Positions 26,200-38,477 are shown, counted from the stretch's first letter. The stretch is 64,000 bases of DNA from Niebla homalea (GCA_019925105.1 JAHGAU010000039.1:124001-188000), one strand, 5' to 3'. A program made the numbers and translations. Notes: a model not told the origin generated them from the letters alone.

Positions 26200-27668
26200 A
26201 GTATATTAATTATATTAAAATCTATAAATAAGCAGGATAAATTTATAATAATCACGTTTTTACTCTTAAAATCTTAATTAAAAGTTAAATCGTTTGAGTT
26301 AAAAAAAGATTCTAAAAGTTTTAATCGCTACTTTAACAATATAAGTACGGTCTTAATTAAATTAACGTTAAATAATAACCGCTTAAATCGTTAATAATTA
26401 AAATAATTTATTAAGGTAGAAGTTATATCGCGTAGGACCTTAATAATTATATTAATATATAAAGGTTAAGTTAATATCTAATTAATTAATATTAAAATAA
26501 GTATAGAATTAACGTTTAAGTCTTAAGGTCGGAGCTTAAAAGGATAAATTTAAACGCCTTAAATTTATCCGTATAATTATCGGAGATTATAATAGCTTAA
26601 GGGCGTAATTAAGATATTAACGGGATTAACGAAGGAATAATCGGGGAAGGATTAATTAAGGCATTTAAGGTATACGGCCTCGTATAGTCTTAAAGTTAAT
26701 ACGTAATATATATTAATTAAAATAAAATATTAAGGTTAAAAAAGGTATATAAAGCTAATTAAATATAAGAACTTAAATTAAATAATTCTTTAAGATCTTA
26801 TTAATATTATAAGAAAGTAAGGTAAGTAATCTTATATTAATTAATTAAGTATAATAAAGTATATGATTTTTTAATACCTTAAAGACTATAGATAAATATA
26901 AAGTTAAAGATATTAATATTTTAATATAGCTTAATATTCTTTTTAAATTTTATTTATTTAATTATAATATTTATATTTAATAAAGTATATTGCGGTTAAA
27001 AGTCCGTATCGTAAAATTATAAAATTTCTTAAGAAAATATAATAATATCTTAAATTTCGTTTTTAGCGGCCTCTTCTCCTTTAATAAGATCGTTATCTTC
27101 TTTTTTTAAGTTAGATTACCGAAGTAAATCAACGTCGTCCTATTTTAACTTTCTTTGGGATTTAACTTAAGAATTAGCGGAAACGTATAACTTCTATATG
27201 ATTTATCGCAATTTTAATACTTTAATAGATAGTAATTTTATAAAAGGTACTTTAAGCGACGAAATAACGGTTGGATTAATCCGTTTAATTATAGTAAAAG
27301 CTACCTATTTATTAGTTACTCTTTTATGAACCTTTCCGGTTAACTTAAAGTCTAGAAAGGCGAGATTAAACTATTTATCCTTATAGACGGGACTTCTATT
27401 ACGGTTATTTCTAAACGTAAATAAATTATAAGAGAAATAAGTACGATAAAATTCCTTATTATTTTCTATAATACTATGCTATAATACGTTAATTTAATTA
27501 AATTAAGTATTCTAAGTTATAGGTATTAATCGCAAAGTTATAACTATTTATTATTTACGATTATCGGTTAATAAACTTTAATAAAGATTATAAACGAGAT
27601 AAGTACGTATATATTCTGTTGGAGAACTCGGACCGTTCTGATTATTATAGTTATTACCCGTAGGCATA
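26200..27668 (-). pseudogene. Unrecognised decayed minus-strand gene
   Basis: A single minus-strand frame runs from a possible start ATG at 27666-27668 (MPTGNNYNNQNGPSSPTEY) through ENNKEFYRTYFSYNLFTF, FNLAFLDFKLTGKVHKRV, AFTIIKRINPTV and SSLKVPFIKLL to a Lys/Glu/Asp-rich end (KKEDNDLIKGEEAAKNEI, about 27060-27105). Over 27060-27668 stops are few and of the RIP type, and the composition is protein-like. Below about 26900 the same frame stays readable but is more decayed and low in complexity. I do not recognise the family and give no function. It is on the strand opposite the zf-3CxxC remnant further right. Confidence 0.45.
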
Positions 27669-28285
27669 TTTCATATAGGTAAGTAAATAATAGGTAGTCG
27701 CTATTTCGGCTTTTATATATAAGGTGGCTATACCTTACTTTACTAAATTAGAGCAGGTTGTTAATAATAGAGAAATTATCCCTATAGCTTTACTTTTTCT
27801 TAAAGTTCGTTTTTAAGAATATTATTATTAATATATTTCTTATATTTAAAGATTAAGAGATTTAAGAATTTTTTCTTCCTAATAAAGTTATTCTTAATAT
27901 AGCCTTAACTATTATATTGTTTAAGCATTTAACGGTTTAATTTCTTATTAAAGCTCTTTAAAGATAAGGTAAATATTTATTAAGAAGTTGAAGGTAAAGG
28001 TAATAACGGCGTTTAATTTAATATTTACGGTTCTTTACGGAAGAATAATAGGTATAGATTCTCGGTACTCCTTATAACTTTAAGATCTATTAAGCTTTGC
28101 TTTTATAATTATTTATAATTTTACCTTTTTTTTAATTAATTAGGAAAGCCAGACTTTTCTAAATATATCCTTTACCTATTTTATATTTACTAATATTATA
28201 ATATAAATTTATATTTCTCGTTACGTAACTTATCTCTTTATTTAGCTTCTTACTTATAAATTCTTTTATTAGTTTTAAGCTATTA
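27669..28285. other. AT-rich spacer
   Basis: No reading frame, repeat or RNA recognised between the unrecognised minus gene and the GC-rich island. Confidence 0.4.
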
Positions 28286-28343
28286 GTTAAGCGAAGCCGC
28301 GGGGATAACGAGTAGTATGTTGGTCCTAGAAGTGAGGGATGGT

Positions 28344-28407
28344 CCGAGTGTTTAAAACCCCCGAGCGTTTAGACCCTCCGGGTGGTTAAACCCCTCGAGC
28401 GTTTCCA
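28344..28407. repeat. 17-bp minisatellite, GC-rich copy
   Basis: Four tandem units of about 17 bases close to CCGAGCGTTTAAACCCC inside a GC-rich island (28285-28440) that shows little RIP. Its reverse complement unit GTCTAAACGCTCGGGGG corresponds to GTCTAAATATTAAGGGA at the RIPed array near 24860, nearly all differences being transitions. Confidence 0.75.
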
Positions 28408-28440
28408 CGGAGGGACACGTTTATAGTATTAACCGACTTT

Positions 28441-28984
28441 GCTATATCTTTCGTATTCTTGCGTTTATAGCCGTGGTATATATTACGGTTAATATATTAA
28501 ACCATTTTTCCACTTTTAATACGTATTATAATACGTTAATATTTATCGAAAGATTCGTTTGGATCTCTTTTAATACTTTCCGTTAAGGAATCGAAAGATA
28601 ATATTAATTATGACTCGGAACTCGGACTATAAGATTTATATTATTATCGGGTCGTATTAACTAGGTACGATAATTACGGAGGAGGCGGTAACGTTAATGC
28701 TTAAGATGGCTGAAAATAATAATTTATCCGATTAATCGATATAAAAGGCTATAACGCCGGTTATATTAACCTTTAAATATTTAACGGTTACGATTATTTA
28801 ACGGAAGTAGTAATACGATAAAACCGTTATAAGATAAGGGAATACTATATAATCTTTACGCGGCGCCGGAAAGAGCTATTTTATTCGAGATCTAGGTTAT
28901 CTTAAAGTAAATAAGATTTTATTATTATGAAAATTACGGTTAGCCTTTAGCTTTTAATCTTACGTTATTAAATTCTAACCTTCT
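28441..28984. other. AT-rich spacer before the zf-3CxxC remnant
   Basis: Could contain the promoter and first codons of the 3CxxC gene; no motif can be read. Confidence 0.35.
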
Positions 28985-29497
28985 TAAGCGTTTAATAATA
29001 AGTTAAAATAAATATTATTTAAGGCTTAAATATACCGTTTAAAAAATTAAAATCGGATTGAAAATGGTTTATATATTAAACTTTATATAACGATATCTTA
29101 CGTTTATTAAAAGAAAATAAGATATACTTTGACTTTTATGAAAATAACGATATTAAAACTTATATTAAGAAGTACGATACGAACATTATAAGTCGATTTA
29201 TATACCGTAATCATACTTATAATACTAACGGATAATCGAGTAAAAGGATCGTTATTATTATACGGATAAACCTTAAAAGATAATATAATATAAGGGTATA
29301 TAACCAACATTATTAAAAATATAATAAGCTCGGTAAACCGCGCTTAAATAGTTTATATACAAAAAGAGTAGCTTACCGTCTTAAAAAGTGGTATAGAATA
29401 GAGATGGATAAGCCAGTTTATTTAGGTTAAAATAAAAATCCTTATTAAAGCGATCTATATAAGGGATGTAGGGATGGTTATTATACTTAATTGGGAC
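28985..29497 (+). pseudogene. Decayed 3CxxC-type zinc-finger protein gene
   Basis: Plus-strand frame, seen from about SD*KWFIY*TLYNDILRLL (29050) to the stop at 29493-29497. Order of motifs: FIYRNHTYNTNG*SSKRI, the first CxxxxC-type zinc ligands with Cys as Tyr and the G-W-S-S-K Trp as a stop; YNIRVYNQHY*KYNKLGK, the second CxxC; RVAYRLKKWYRIEMDKPVY; and SDLYKGCRDGYYT, the last CxxC-x-x-x-H/C part, with one Cys retained. This order matches the fungal zf-3CxxC domain (PF13695 type). Nearly every ligand Cys is lost by G-to-A change, so it cannot bind zinc. The N-terminal start cannot be placed. Confidence 0.8.
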
Positions 29498-29943
29498 TGG
29501 GACTGTTCGACTAATAAGGTAAGTAAATTATTTATATCTTATAATGGATAAAATATTTAATAGCTATTTAATATTTACGTAATCTCTTACCAGTATATAT
29601 CCATCGTCTTAATTAGCGTGCTTACGTTAAACCTAAGAACTTATAATTAGTTTTAACGTAAGAGGATAGGCAATTTTAAGGCATAATATTTTAATATTCT
29701 TTTATTTGAATTTCCTCTGGCTTTTCCGGCGAATAATTTCAAGATATAGCTCCAGGACTTATCTGATAAATTATCCTATATATAAGCCCTTCCAAAGCCT
29801 CGCCTTACAAATTGTAGCCAGGAACGCGTTACCCCTTTATTGTTATTTCTCTTCCGATTAACCGGCGTATTTGGGTATGGCCAATGCTCTGTCCCAACCC
29901 CTCACAGACACCAGCCTATCTTTCTTGCTTTCCCCATGCCAGC
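29498..29943. other. Spacer; 29750-29943 little mutated
   Basis: AT-rich to about 29740, then about 195 bases of ordinary composition with C-rich stretches directly before element D. No gene recognised. The sequence does not match the right flank of D, which is element C0. Confidence 0.5.
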
Positions 29944-30154
29944 TGTTATGGTAGGAAACAATATAGGGGTTAGTGCTTACCTCGTGACCCTAGCGTAACT
30001 GGGCCACAGGAATACTTAATACCTATCCTTCCCACTTTTCCTTTTACTTTTTTAATAATTAATTTACTTATTAAATATACCATTTATTAAGGCTATATAT
30101 ATATTTTATATTATTATATTACCCTTAAGCTTTAAATATACGTCTAGCTTAATA
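29944..30154 (+). repeat. 5' LTR of D
   Basis: 211 bp, TGTTATGG...; the first ~100 bases equal the 3' LTR, the inner half is RIPed and ends TTAATA for TTAACA. Confidence 0.92.
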
Positions 30155-30539
30155 TTTTAATTACTATTAACCTTTTTAAAGGGTAATAATCTGAAATATT
30201 AAATCACGTACGTAATTAAAAGGGGAGAAAACCGTATACTTCCTATACTTAAGCCGTATTTATTAGTATAGTAGATCCTGGTACTTTACGTTAAAGAACT
30301 CAATTTAAAAAAGAAAATACCATATCTTTTATTTTTCGGATTTAAGAAATCTTTTTTAGGTTTTCATCTGAATCGGAGTCCGTAACCGTTAACGATAAAG
30401 GTTAACGTTAAAGATCCCGATCCGAGTCCGTCATATCTTTTCTTTATAAGTAAAAACGGGTATAATTTAAGTTTATATTAAACCCTTTTTAAGAGTAAGA
30501 ACGTTAAAAATAACGATTTAAGTCCGTTACGCTTACTCC

Positions 30540-31650
30540 CCCGGAATAAGACCTCCCTCCTTTAAAATAAATGTCCTTTATAAACGTATATTATAATAAG
30601 GAAGAATAAAACCTCCGTATTATTATTACGTAAAAGGAAAAGGAGTTAAATAAGATAATTTATTAAATTAAGCTTTATAAGGTAAAGCTTTATAAACGGC
30701 TTACCTATTTAAATAAATAAATATTAAAGGCTCGTTCCGTAAACTCTTAAAATACGCGTAAATCATTATTAAACCGTACGGTACGGGTTAAAACGCTTCG
30801 TCCGATCGTTATTAATTATAGGTTTATATTACCGGATATTCGTAAATAAACCGTAGGTAAAACTTAAATTAAGAATCTAAAAAAAAAATCTTATAATTAT
30901 ATTAAGGTCCCTATATTCTTTAAGTATAAGGGTAAGAATATTAAGGAGTTTTAAAAGTAAATTAAAGATACCTTTATAGCTTTTTCCTTAAACTCCAATT
31001 ATAATACGGATTACGTTTATATCGTATAAGCTTTACTTTCCTTAAAAAATAAGATTAAAGGCTTATAAGCGTATTATAAGTATAAATTTAAATTTAATTC
31101 TACGTTAATTTAAAAAAGATTTATTAAATTCTTAAATTCCTTAATATTAGACTTTATTAATAAAAAAATAAAAATCTAGCTTTAATATATAAGCTTAAAA
31201 TAAAACGAAAAATAATTAGTTTATAGCTTTAACGTATAAATAATATCCTTAGAAAGTTAACTTTTAAAGTATATAAAAGAATAACGAATTATTTATTTAT
31301 TTTATAAATTTAAGGAGTAATTACATTATATAATAATATAAGCGTTAAATAAAGTTCCCTTTATATATAATAAAATTATTATATATATAAGTCGTTTTAA
31401 ATTTAATAATATAACCGTTTATTTTTCGTAAAGAAAGAGTAAAAAGAAGATTATTAAGAATAAGTTTTTAAGGAAAAAATTTAAACCCTTTATAAGTCGG
31501 CCGTTAAATTAAGGCTTTTCATAAAGTTAATAAACGGACCTTTTTAATATAACGTATTATTATTATTAGGTAAAAGGGCATAAGAAATTAAGCTATCCGT
31601 TACTTAAGAAAAAACGGAAAACTATCGGATCCGCTTTATACGTAAAAAGG
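30540..31650 (+). pseudogene. D gag remnant
   Basis: Plus-strand frame typical of a Gypsy gag: VPIFFKYKGKNIKEF (about 30905-30950), IKDTFIAFSLNSNYNTDYV, ALLSLKNKIKGL, then FLNSLILDFINKKIKI*L and a Ser-rich basic tail. A GHKKLSYPLL segment near 31570-31600 is consistent with the end of a zinc knuckle (CxxCGxxGHxxxxCP) with Cys as Tyr. The capsid would package element RNA. RIP-type stops interrupt it. Confidence 0.7.
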
Positions 31651-31789
31651 GAGAATAATTCGGAAAACGTTAATCTTATGATAAAAGCTCCGTTAAAATA
31701 CGGGGGTTATAATTATTAATCTCGGAAAAAACTATTATTAATAAAAATTAAATATTCTTTAATAATATTAAAAAAGGGAATATAGAAAT

Positions 31790-34700
31790 TTATCTTAATA
31801 TAGGGGTAGAAATTAATATAATTAATTAAAACTTTATAATAAAGAAAAATTTATTTTATATTTAAAATATAGTTTTATTAAAGCTTATTTAAATAAATAA
31901 TAATAATATATTCTATTATAATACTTACTTATTAAAGCTTTATATACGTAATAATTAAGGGTAATTGGGAATAATAAAGATTATTATATATATAATAAAT
32001 AAATAGGGCCCATTAATAACCTTAAGGATACTAGGTTTAATTAGTTTAAGGATTAAATTAAACCTTAAAGAAAAAAGGTAGCGTTTTAAAATTAATAAGT
32101 AAGTTTTTTAAATTAATAAGTTATATATTTTTGCGGTTACGTTAAAGAAGGAGCCGGCAATATATACTTTAATAATTATAAACCTATTACTTAAGAGTTA
32201 AGTTAACTTAAGAGCGATTAAGAATTATACAGGCCGTAACTTAACCATAAAGGGACCGTCTTTACCAGCCGAATTATCTAAATATACGGATATTTTTTTA
32301 ATAAAAGAAGCCGGTAAGCTCCCCATATATATAGGATATAATTACGTAATTAAAACCACTGTTAAACCGCCGTACGGACCCTTATATAACTTATTTAATA
32401 CGGAATTAATAACTCTTTAAGTTTATTTAAATAAAGTATTAATAAAGGGGTAAATATAGCATTTTATTAATTTTATGGGTTTACCGATCCTTTTTATACT
32501 TAAGAAGGATGGGGATTTACGTTTTTACGTGGATTACTAGAGGCTAAATAAGGTAATAATTAAAAATCGTTATTTTTTATCTTTAATTAATAAAACTTTA
32601 AATTAACTTTATAAAATAAAGAAATTTATTAAGCTTAATTTTAAGGATACTTATTACCGTATATAGATTAAAGCGGGTAATAAATAGAAAATTATATTCC
32701 GGATATATTATAATTACTTTAAGTATATAATTATATTATTTAAGTTAATAAACGTATTAATAACTTTTTAAACTTATATTAATAAATTATTATCCGGTAT
32801 TATTAATAAATTTTACGTTATATATTTAAACGATATTTTAATCTTTTTACGTATTAAAGATAAGTATTTAATGTATATAAAACGGATCTTAAAATAGCTT
32901 TAAAAGTTTAAGTTTTTTATAAGTTTTAAGAAATATAAATTTTTTATTATTAAAATAGAATTTCTGGGATTTATAATATTAATTATAAATATAATAATAA
33001 ATAAAAATAAAATAAATATTATTATATTATAATTTAAGCTTAAGTCCTTTTATAATATATAGGTTTTCCTTAGTTTTATTAATTTCTTTAAGCGTTTTAT
33101 TTATTATTATTTTATAAAAACGGTTCTTTTAACGGAGCTATTAAAAGGGAATATAAAGGGTATAAAGTACGGCCCGTTTACGTGGCCTTTAATGGCAGAA
33201 CGGGCGTTTAAAGAGTTACGTAAGGCGTTCTTTAATATCCTGATTTTACGTTACTTTAACTTAAGTTTATGAATTAAAATCGAGATAAATACGTTTAACT
33301 TTAACCTTATAAATATTTTATCTTAATTATATTAAAATAAATAATAATAACTTATCGCTTTTTAATCCCGTAAAATAACGGATACGGAACGTAATTATAA
33401 AACTTATAATTAGGAATTATTAATAATTATTATAACTTTTAAATAATAACATTATTACCTTAAAGGTAATTTTTATACGATTAAGGTATTAATTAACTAT
33501 AATAACCTAAGAAGTTTTATAAGGGTTATTACTTTAAACGGTAGGTAAATATAATAAGTAATAAAGCTAACCTTATTTAACTTTATTATTAAGTACCGAT
33601 TAAGTATTTTTAACCCGGTAAATATATTTAATTGATAATTTAATTACGTATTTATTAATATATTAATATTGAAGTTATTATTTACATTATAAGAAAAGCT
33701 GGTAATTATAAAAAATTTAATTAATTTTATATTCTAAAAGATCTTAAAAATTTACGGATAAGCCTTAATTAATTAAAATAAAGCGGTATAAAAACGTAAA
33801 AATAATATATATAAACCGTTAATAATCATTCTTTTTTTAAAGGAAACGATTTATAATTCAATAATTAATATTATTTAAGAAACGTATTTAAAATCGGTAT
33901 ATTATATAAAGCATAGGGACCCTTAAACTTTAAGAAAGAGTAATATTATAAATACGTAAACTATACGTATTTATAACGTAATTAAGGAATAGCTTAACTT
34001 TATTATTAAGATTATTAATTATAAATAGTTTATTCTATATACCGTTATTTAAGTTATAATAATATATAAAACGGTATATAATCCTAAGATTAAATTTATA
34101 ATAGAATTTATTAAGGCGCTTTAAGTTAAAGATACCTTTATTTTGGACTATAAAAGCGTTAAGCCTATAAGTAAAGTACTTAAGAGAACCGGTAAATAAA
34201 TATTCGATTTAACCGGTCTTTTAAGATATAATAAGTACTTATATATCCCTATTAAAGAGGCCGTATAAGAAAAGTTATTAAAATAATATAATAATAATCC
34301 CGCTTCAAGATACTTTAAAAGTAATTATACCAGGGAAGTCCTTAATAAATCCTATATTTAAAAAAATATAAATATAAATATTAAATCTTACGTTAATTTA
34401 TATAATATCTATTAAAGAATTAAAGTTCTTAAATATAAGCTTTATAGCGAGCTAAATAATTTATTAATATTATTATATTTTTTTTAAGAAATTATTATAA
34501 ATTTTATTATAAATTTATTATTTAATAAATAATAAAGTTACGTATATAATATAATTTTAATTATAGTTAATCGTTTAATTAAGAAATTAAAATTACTTCC
34601 CGTAATTAAAAAGATTATTATTCTTAAGCTAGTTAAACTTCTCTTTTAATATATATTCTGGGAGTATAGGGCTCTTAAAGGTATCGTAATTAATTAAGGC

Positions 34701-35610
34701 TTATTTTTTACGAATTTTTATTAATCCGAAATATATAATACGGTATATATGCTCCGTAAATTAAGTATTTTTTTTTATTTTTAAACGGATAATTAAACGG
34801 AACGGTAAAATTAAACTCTTAAGTATTACCTTAAGATATATTATTATAAAAATTAAAATAATTAAGCTTTAATATTAAAGATTATAAACTTTATTTATTT
34901 TATAAGTAATAATATTATAATTAATAAGCTTTTATCGGAAGCCTTAATAAAGTACTTTTTAACGTTTTAAGAGCGGATCGATAATAAGTTAAATAAGATA
35001 AAAGTCCCGGCCGTAATTAAAAGAATTAAGGAGTTATTAACGGTTTAAAACGATATAATAAAATATTAATAATATATTAAAGAAGCGGAAATAAAGTTTT
35101 ATAACCGTAAATATAAGGCCTAAAAGTATAAAATTAAAAATATAATTATATTATCTATAAAAAACATTAAGTAAAAGCGATTAAATAAAAAACTCTTATA
35201 TAAATTTATCGGCCCGTTTACGGTTCTTAAGTTAATTAAATATTAAATATATCGCTTAGTCTCCGTAAAGTACTTACCTTAAGCTCAGGGATGTATAGAT
35301 CTATATGTGAGTATGTGGACTTAGGCACTTCTATTACTTATTTATAGGATATATAATGTATTTTACGTATTTTTACTTAAACCGTATAAGAAATAACCTA
35401 AGGCTAAAAATAATTATTTATTACCGGATTTTATCGATAATAAATTAGAATAGGAGATTAAAAGATTATTTAACCGTAACGAGATTAATAAGGAATTATA
35501 CTATAAGATTAAATAAAAAGGGTTTCCAGTTATTTATAATAAGTAAATTCCAGCAAAGAATTTAAAGTATATAAAGGAGTTATAAAGTATATTTAATAAG
35601 AAGTATAAGT
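31790..35610 (+). pseudogene. D pol remnant with chromodomain
   Basis: Order of domains: reverse transcriptase with VPILFILKKDGDLRFYVDY (about 32475-32530), LNKVIIKNRYFLSLI and the active site YLNDILIF (YLDDILIF) at about 32820-32845; RNase H with PFTWPLMAERAFKELRKAF (about 33176-33235) and ITDTERNYKTYN*ELL; integrase with a spacer-type HHCC region (NNNPASRYFKSNYTREVL, about 34290-34345) and a core; then the chromodomain NRNEINKELYYKIK*KGFP and IPAKNLKYIKEL (about 35470-35590), which would bind methylated histone H3 in related elements. Some frames change along the region. Stops and missing Asp/Trp residues show it is dead. Confidence 0.82.
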
Positions 35611-37216
35611 AGTTACGGTATAAGGTATATAACGTATAGCTTAAATATAAGGCATTTAATTTCATTATAGGGATAAGCCCCAATATGAGTATAAAAGTAT
35701 TACTACCTATATACGTATATTAAATATTATTAACTCGTAATCCTTTAAACTTATTATCCTCCATACTCCCCTATTACGATTTACCCACTATTTATTCAGA
35801 CCTTATACGAGAACCAGCACTTAAACCCATAATTTCTTTACGGTAAAAACGTACTTTAATTAATTAAGTAGTTTATAATACTATATAACGCGGAATAAGT
35901 ATATTTAAGAAGTTATTGCCTTATAAAACGGCTTATAATTAAAGGTTCGTTAATGCTTTTAAGTACGAACGCTTATAACCCGTTAAGGGGCCGTAGGGGG
36001 TCCGACGTAATATAAGGAAATCGGGCTATAATAAGTTTACCGGAAGAATAACGGAAAATACTAAAGAAAACTTAAAGTTAATTAATGAATATAAGGTCTA
36101 TAAAATAAACGTTAGAAACGGATAAAACATTAATAAAGTAGGATTATATTATACGGGTGATTTACCGGCGTTTATAACGGATAAGTTACGCTTAAAGAAG
36201 GGATTCTTATATATTAATCGCTTAAACTTTATATTAAAATCCGGAAATTAAAGTAAATTAAGCCCGAATTATAACGTAATTAGTAACGTATAGGCCGCAA
36301 TAAGGGTATACTTACGATAAAGCGACCTAAGTTAATTAATTACTTAAGTATAAGAGCTATATAACTAATATTATTAATTATATTACGCTTATATTTAATT
36401 AATATCGATACCTTAATAATACTTTAATAAAAGAACTTTAATTTCATAACGATTAAAAAACGTAAGAACTTTATATAGTATTTAATAAAGTTCGTTTATA
36501 TATTCTTATATTGTTCTTCATTTTTTTTAAGTATTAAAGTAAGTTAACGGTAATATAAAAATATATAATTTATTTAAGTATTTAACTTAAATAGGATTTA
36601 AATATACGTTTAATTTACGTAACGGTTATATCGCATAAAAATATTAAGGTTAGAAGCATATAATTTTATATAACGTTTTTTTAGTTAAATAATAGGAATA
36701 CTTTATTAATCTTAACCCTTCTTTATCAATTTTAATATTATATAATTTATATAAGGGCTCGTAAAGGTAATAAGTATATCGTAAATAATACTTTTCGTTA
36801 AGTATTACTTATACGGTACGAGTAGATTTTATAGGTAATTCGTTTAATAACCGTAAAAGTAGCTTAATAAGAAGTTAAGCGGGTTAAGGGAAATTATTAG
36901 TAAATAATTTTAATATAATTATACGACTTGAACGTAAGTTAATTACGACTTAAATATTATTATACGGTAAAAAAAGTGAAATACGCGTTTAAGAAAGTAT
37001 ATATATTATTATAAGTTTAAAGTATTCTTATTTATAAATATGGAGACTTTTGCCGGGTAACACTAATGCTATCAACGCCAAGAATTAAGCGAGCACGCTA
37101 TATACCCGCACCGTAGGGCCTGCAGACTCTTTTCCTTTTTTTTCCCACTGGGTTTTTTAAAGGTTTTTAATAAGCTGCTCTAAGGTCAAGAGCTACAGCT
37201 TTAAGGACAAAGCACC
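35611..37216 (+). other. 3' part of element D without recognised domain
   Basis: About 1.6 kb between the chromodomain and the polypurine tract. No further retrotransposon domain seen on either strand. It could be a long untranslated region, an extra decayed frame (the minus strand of 36000-36500 reads with few non-RIP stops) or captured sequence. Confidence 0.4.
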
Positions 37217-37231
37217 AAGGAGAGGAGGTAC
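37217..37231 (+). promoter_or_regulatory. Polypurine tract of D
   Basis: AAGGAGAGGAGGTAC immediately before the 3' LTR, the expected plus-strand priming site. Confidence 0.7.
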
Positions 37232-37442
37232 TGTTATGGTAGGAAACAACATAGGGGTTAGTGCTTACCTCGTGACCCTAGCGTAGCTGGGCCACAGGAA
37301 TACTTAACACCTGTCCTTCCCACTTTTCCTTTTACTTCTTTAGCAATTAGTCTACTTATTAAATATACCATTTGTTAAGGCTATATATACATTTCACATT
37401 ACCATACTACCCTCAAGCTTCAGGCATACGTCTGGCTTAACA
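37232..37442 (+). repeat. 3' LTR of D
   Basis: 211 bp, almost unmutated, starting TGTTATGG and ending CTTAACA. The region just before it (37040-37231) is also little mutated. Confidence 0.93.
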
Positions 37443-38477
37443 TAAATCCACTCTTTTTCTCGGCTTTATTAACCTAGGATAAGGACAAACTATTATACCC
37501 TTTAGCTTTAATATCCCTTAAAACGACCCCGGAACTTATTAAGCCTAAAACTTATAAAGAAACTATAATAAATAAGTATATCCGGATAAACTGGGAGTTA
37601 ACGGAAAATAATAAACACGGTTCCCTTAAAGAAAACGATACCTAGGTCTTAATTACGCGGAGTTAAATCCCCGCCGGCGTAATAATACTATAAGGACGGT
37701 GGGTTTATATCCTTAAACGTAGAGTTAATAATAGTATAATTCATTATAAAGCCCGGTAAGTAATACGTAACTTTAAATAACGTAAAGGTATCGACTATAA
37801 TAAGACGTTTACCTTAATAGTAAAACTTATAAGCTATAAGGTTCTTTTTGCCCTCGTAACGATTAACGATTAAGATTTAAAGCAAATAAACGTTAAAATA
37901 ACGTTCCTTTACGGTCTTATTAAGGAAAAAATATACGTAAAATAGCTAAAAGGATAAGAAAAAACCGGTAAGGACGGTAAAAAGCTCTATTATAAGCTTA
38001 GAAAGGGCCTATATAAATTAAAGTAATTACCGTAATTATAATATAATCATTTTTGGGAGTTTATAGCTATATAGGGTTTTAAACCTATCTATATGAACTA
38101 CTACGTATTCCTTTACCCCAAAACCGGTATGATCGTAGCTATATATATAAATAACGTCCTAATAATTAATCCGTTTAAATAAGGGATTTAAGACTTAAAG
38201 GCCGTACTTAACCAGGAATTCCGTATATTTAACCTAAGTTTAATAAGCTATTATTTAAATATTATTATTATTCGGAACCGATAAAACCGAATAATCCGTC
38301 TTAACCAGGAAGTTTATATTAAAAGGGTAATATAAGATTACGGCTAATAAGAAGCTTACCTAATATATATACTTATATAAGTTAATTTTAAGCCGGAACC
38401 GTTACTTAAGGGTTATTAAGTAAAACCGGAGTTTAAATAATAATATTAATCGGCCGTAGACTTATTAATATATATTA
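37443..38477 (+). mobile_element. Copia element C0, left fragment (RT region)
   Basis: Starts inside the pol gene directly at the D LTR and runs colinear with C2/C1 from about 50457 to 51491. Contains RT motifs FLYGLI, YKLRKGLYKLK and Y-I-N-N-V-L (YVDDVL) at about 38140-38162. Everything upstream (LTR, gag, integrase) is missing. The remaining right fragment is at 52564-53594. Confidence 0.85.
38473..38477. repeat. Target-site duplication TATTA, left copy (element C1)
   Basis: Directly before the C1 LTR and repeated at 52564-52568 directly after the C1 3' LTR. Confidence 0.85.

Larger units (their letters stand above)
29944..37442 (+). mobile_element. Gypsy (chromovirus-type) LTR retrotransposon D
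   Basis: 7499 bp with 211-bp LTRs (29944-30154, 37232-37442), RT before integrase, and a C-terminal chromodomain, which is the order of a Ty3/Gypsy chromovirus. The 3' end joins straight into Copia element C0. The 5-base flanks are CCAGC (left) and TAAAT (right), so no target-site duplication is present. Confidence 0.9.

Noticed and set aside
26073..26255. 60-codon minus-strand open frame
   Set aside because: Chance frame in AT-rich sequence, low complexity (Ile/Asn/Lys); not in the frame of the neighbouring minus-strand gene remnant.
29107..29310. 67-codon minus-strand open frame
   Set aside because: Antisense shadow of the plus-strand zf-3CxxC remnant, whose motifs are clear.
23855..29760. 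Shared stretch ATTTCAAGATA.AGC at 23853 and 29736 as a possible common element end
   Set aside because: Similarity stops after about 14-18 bases and the second site has no LTR before it; probably chance.
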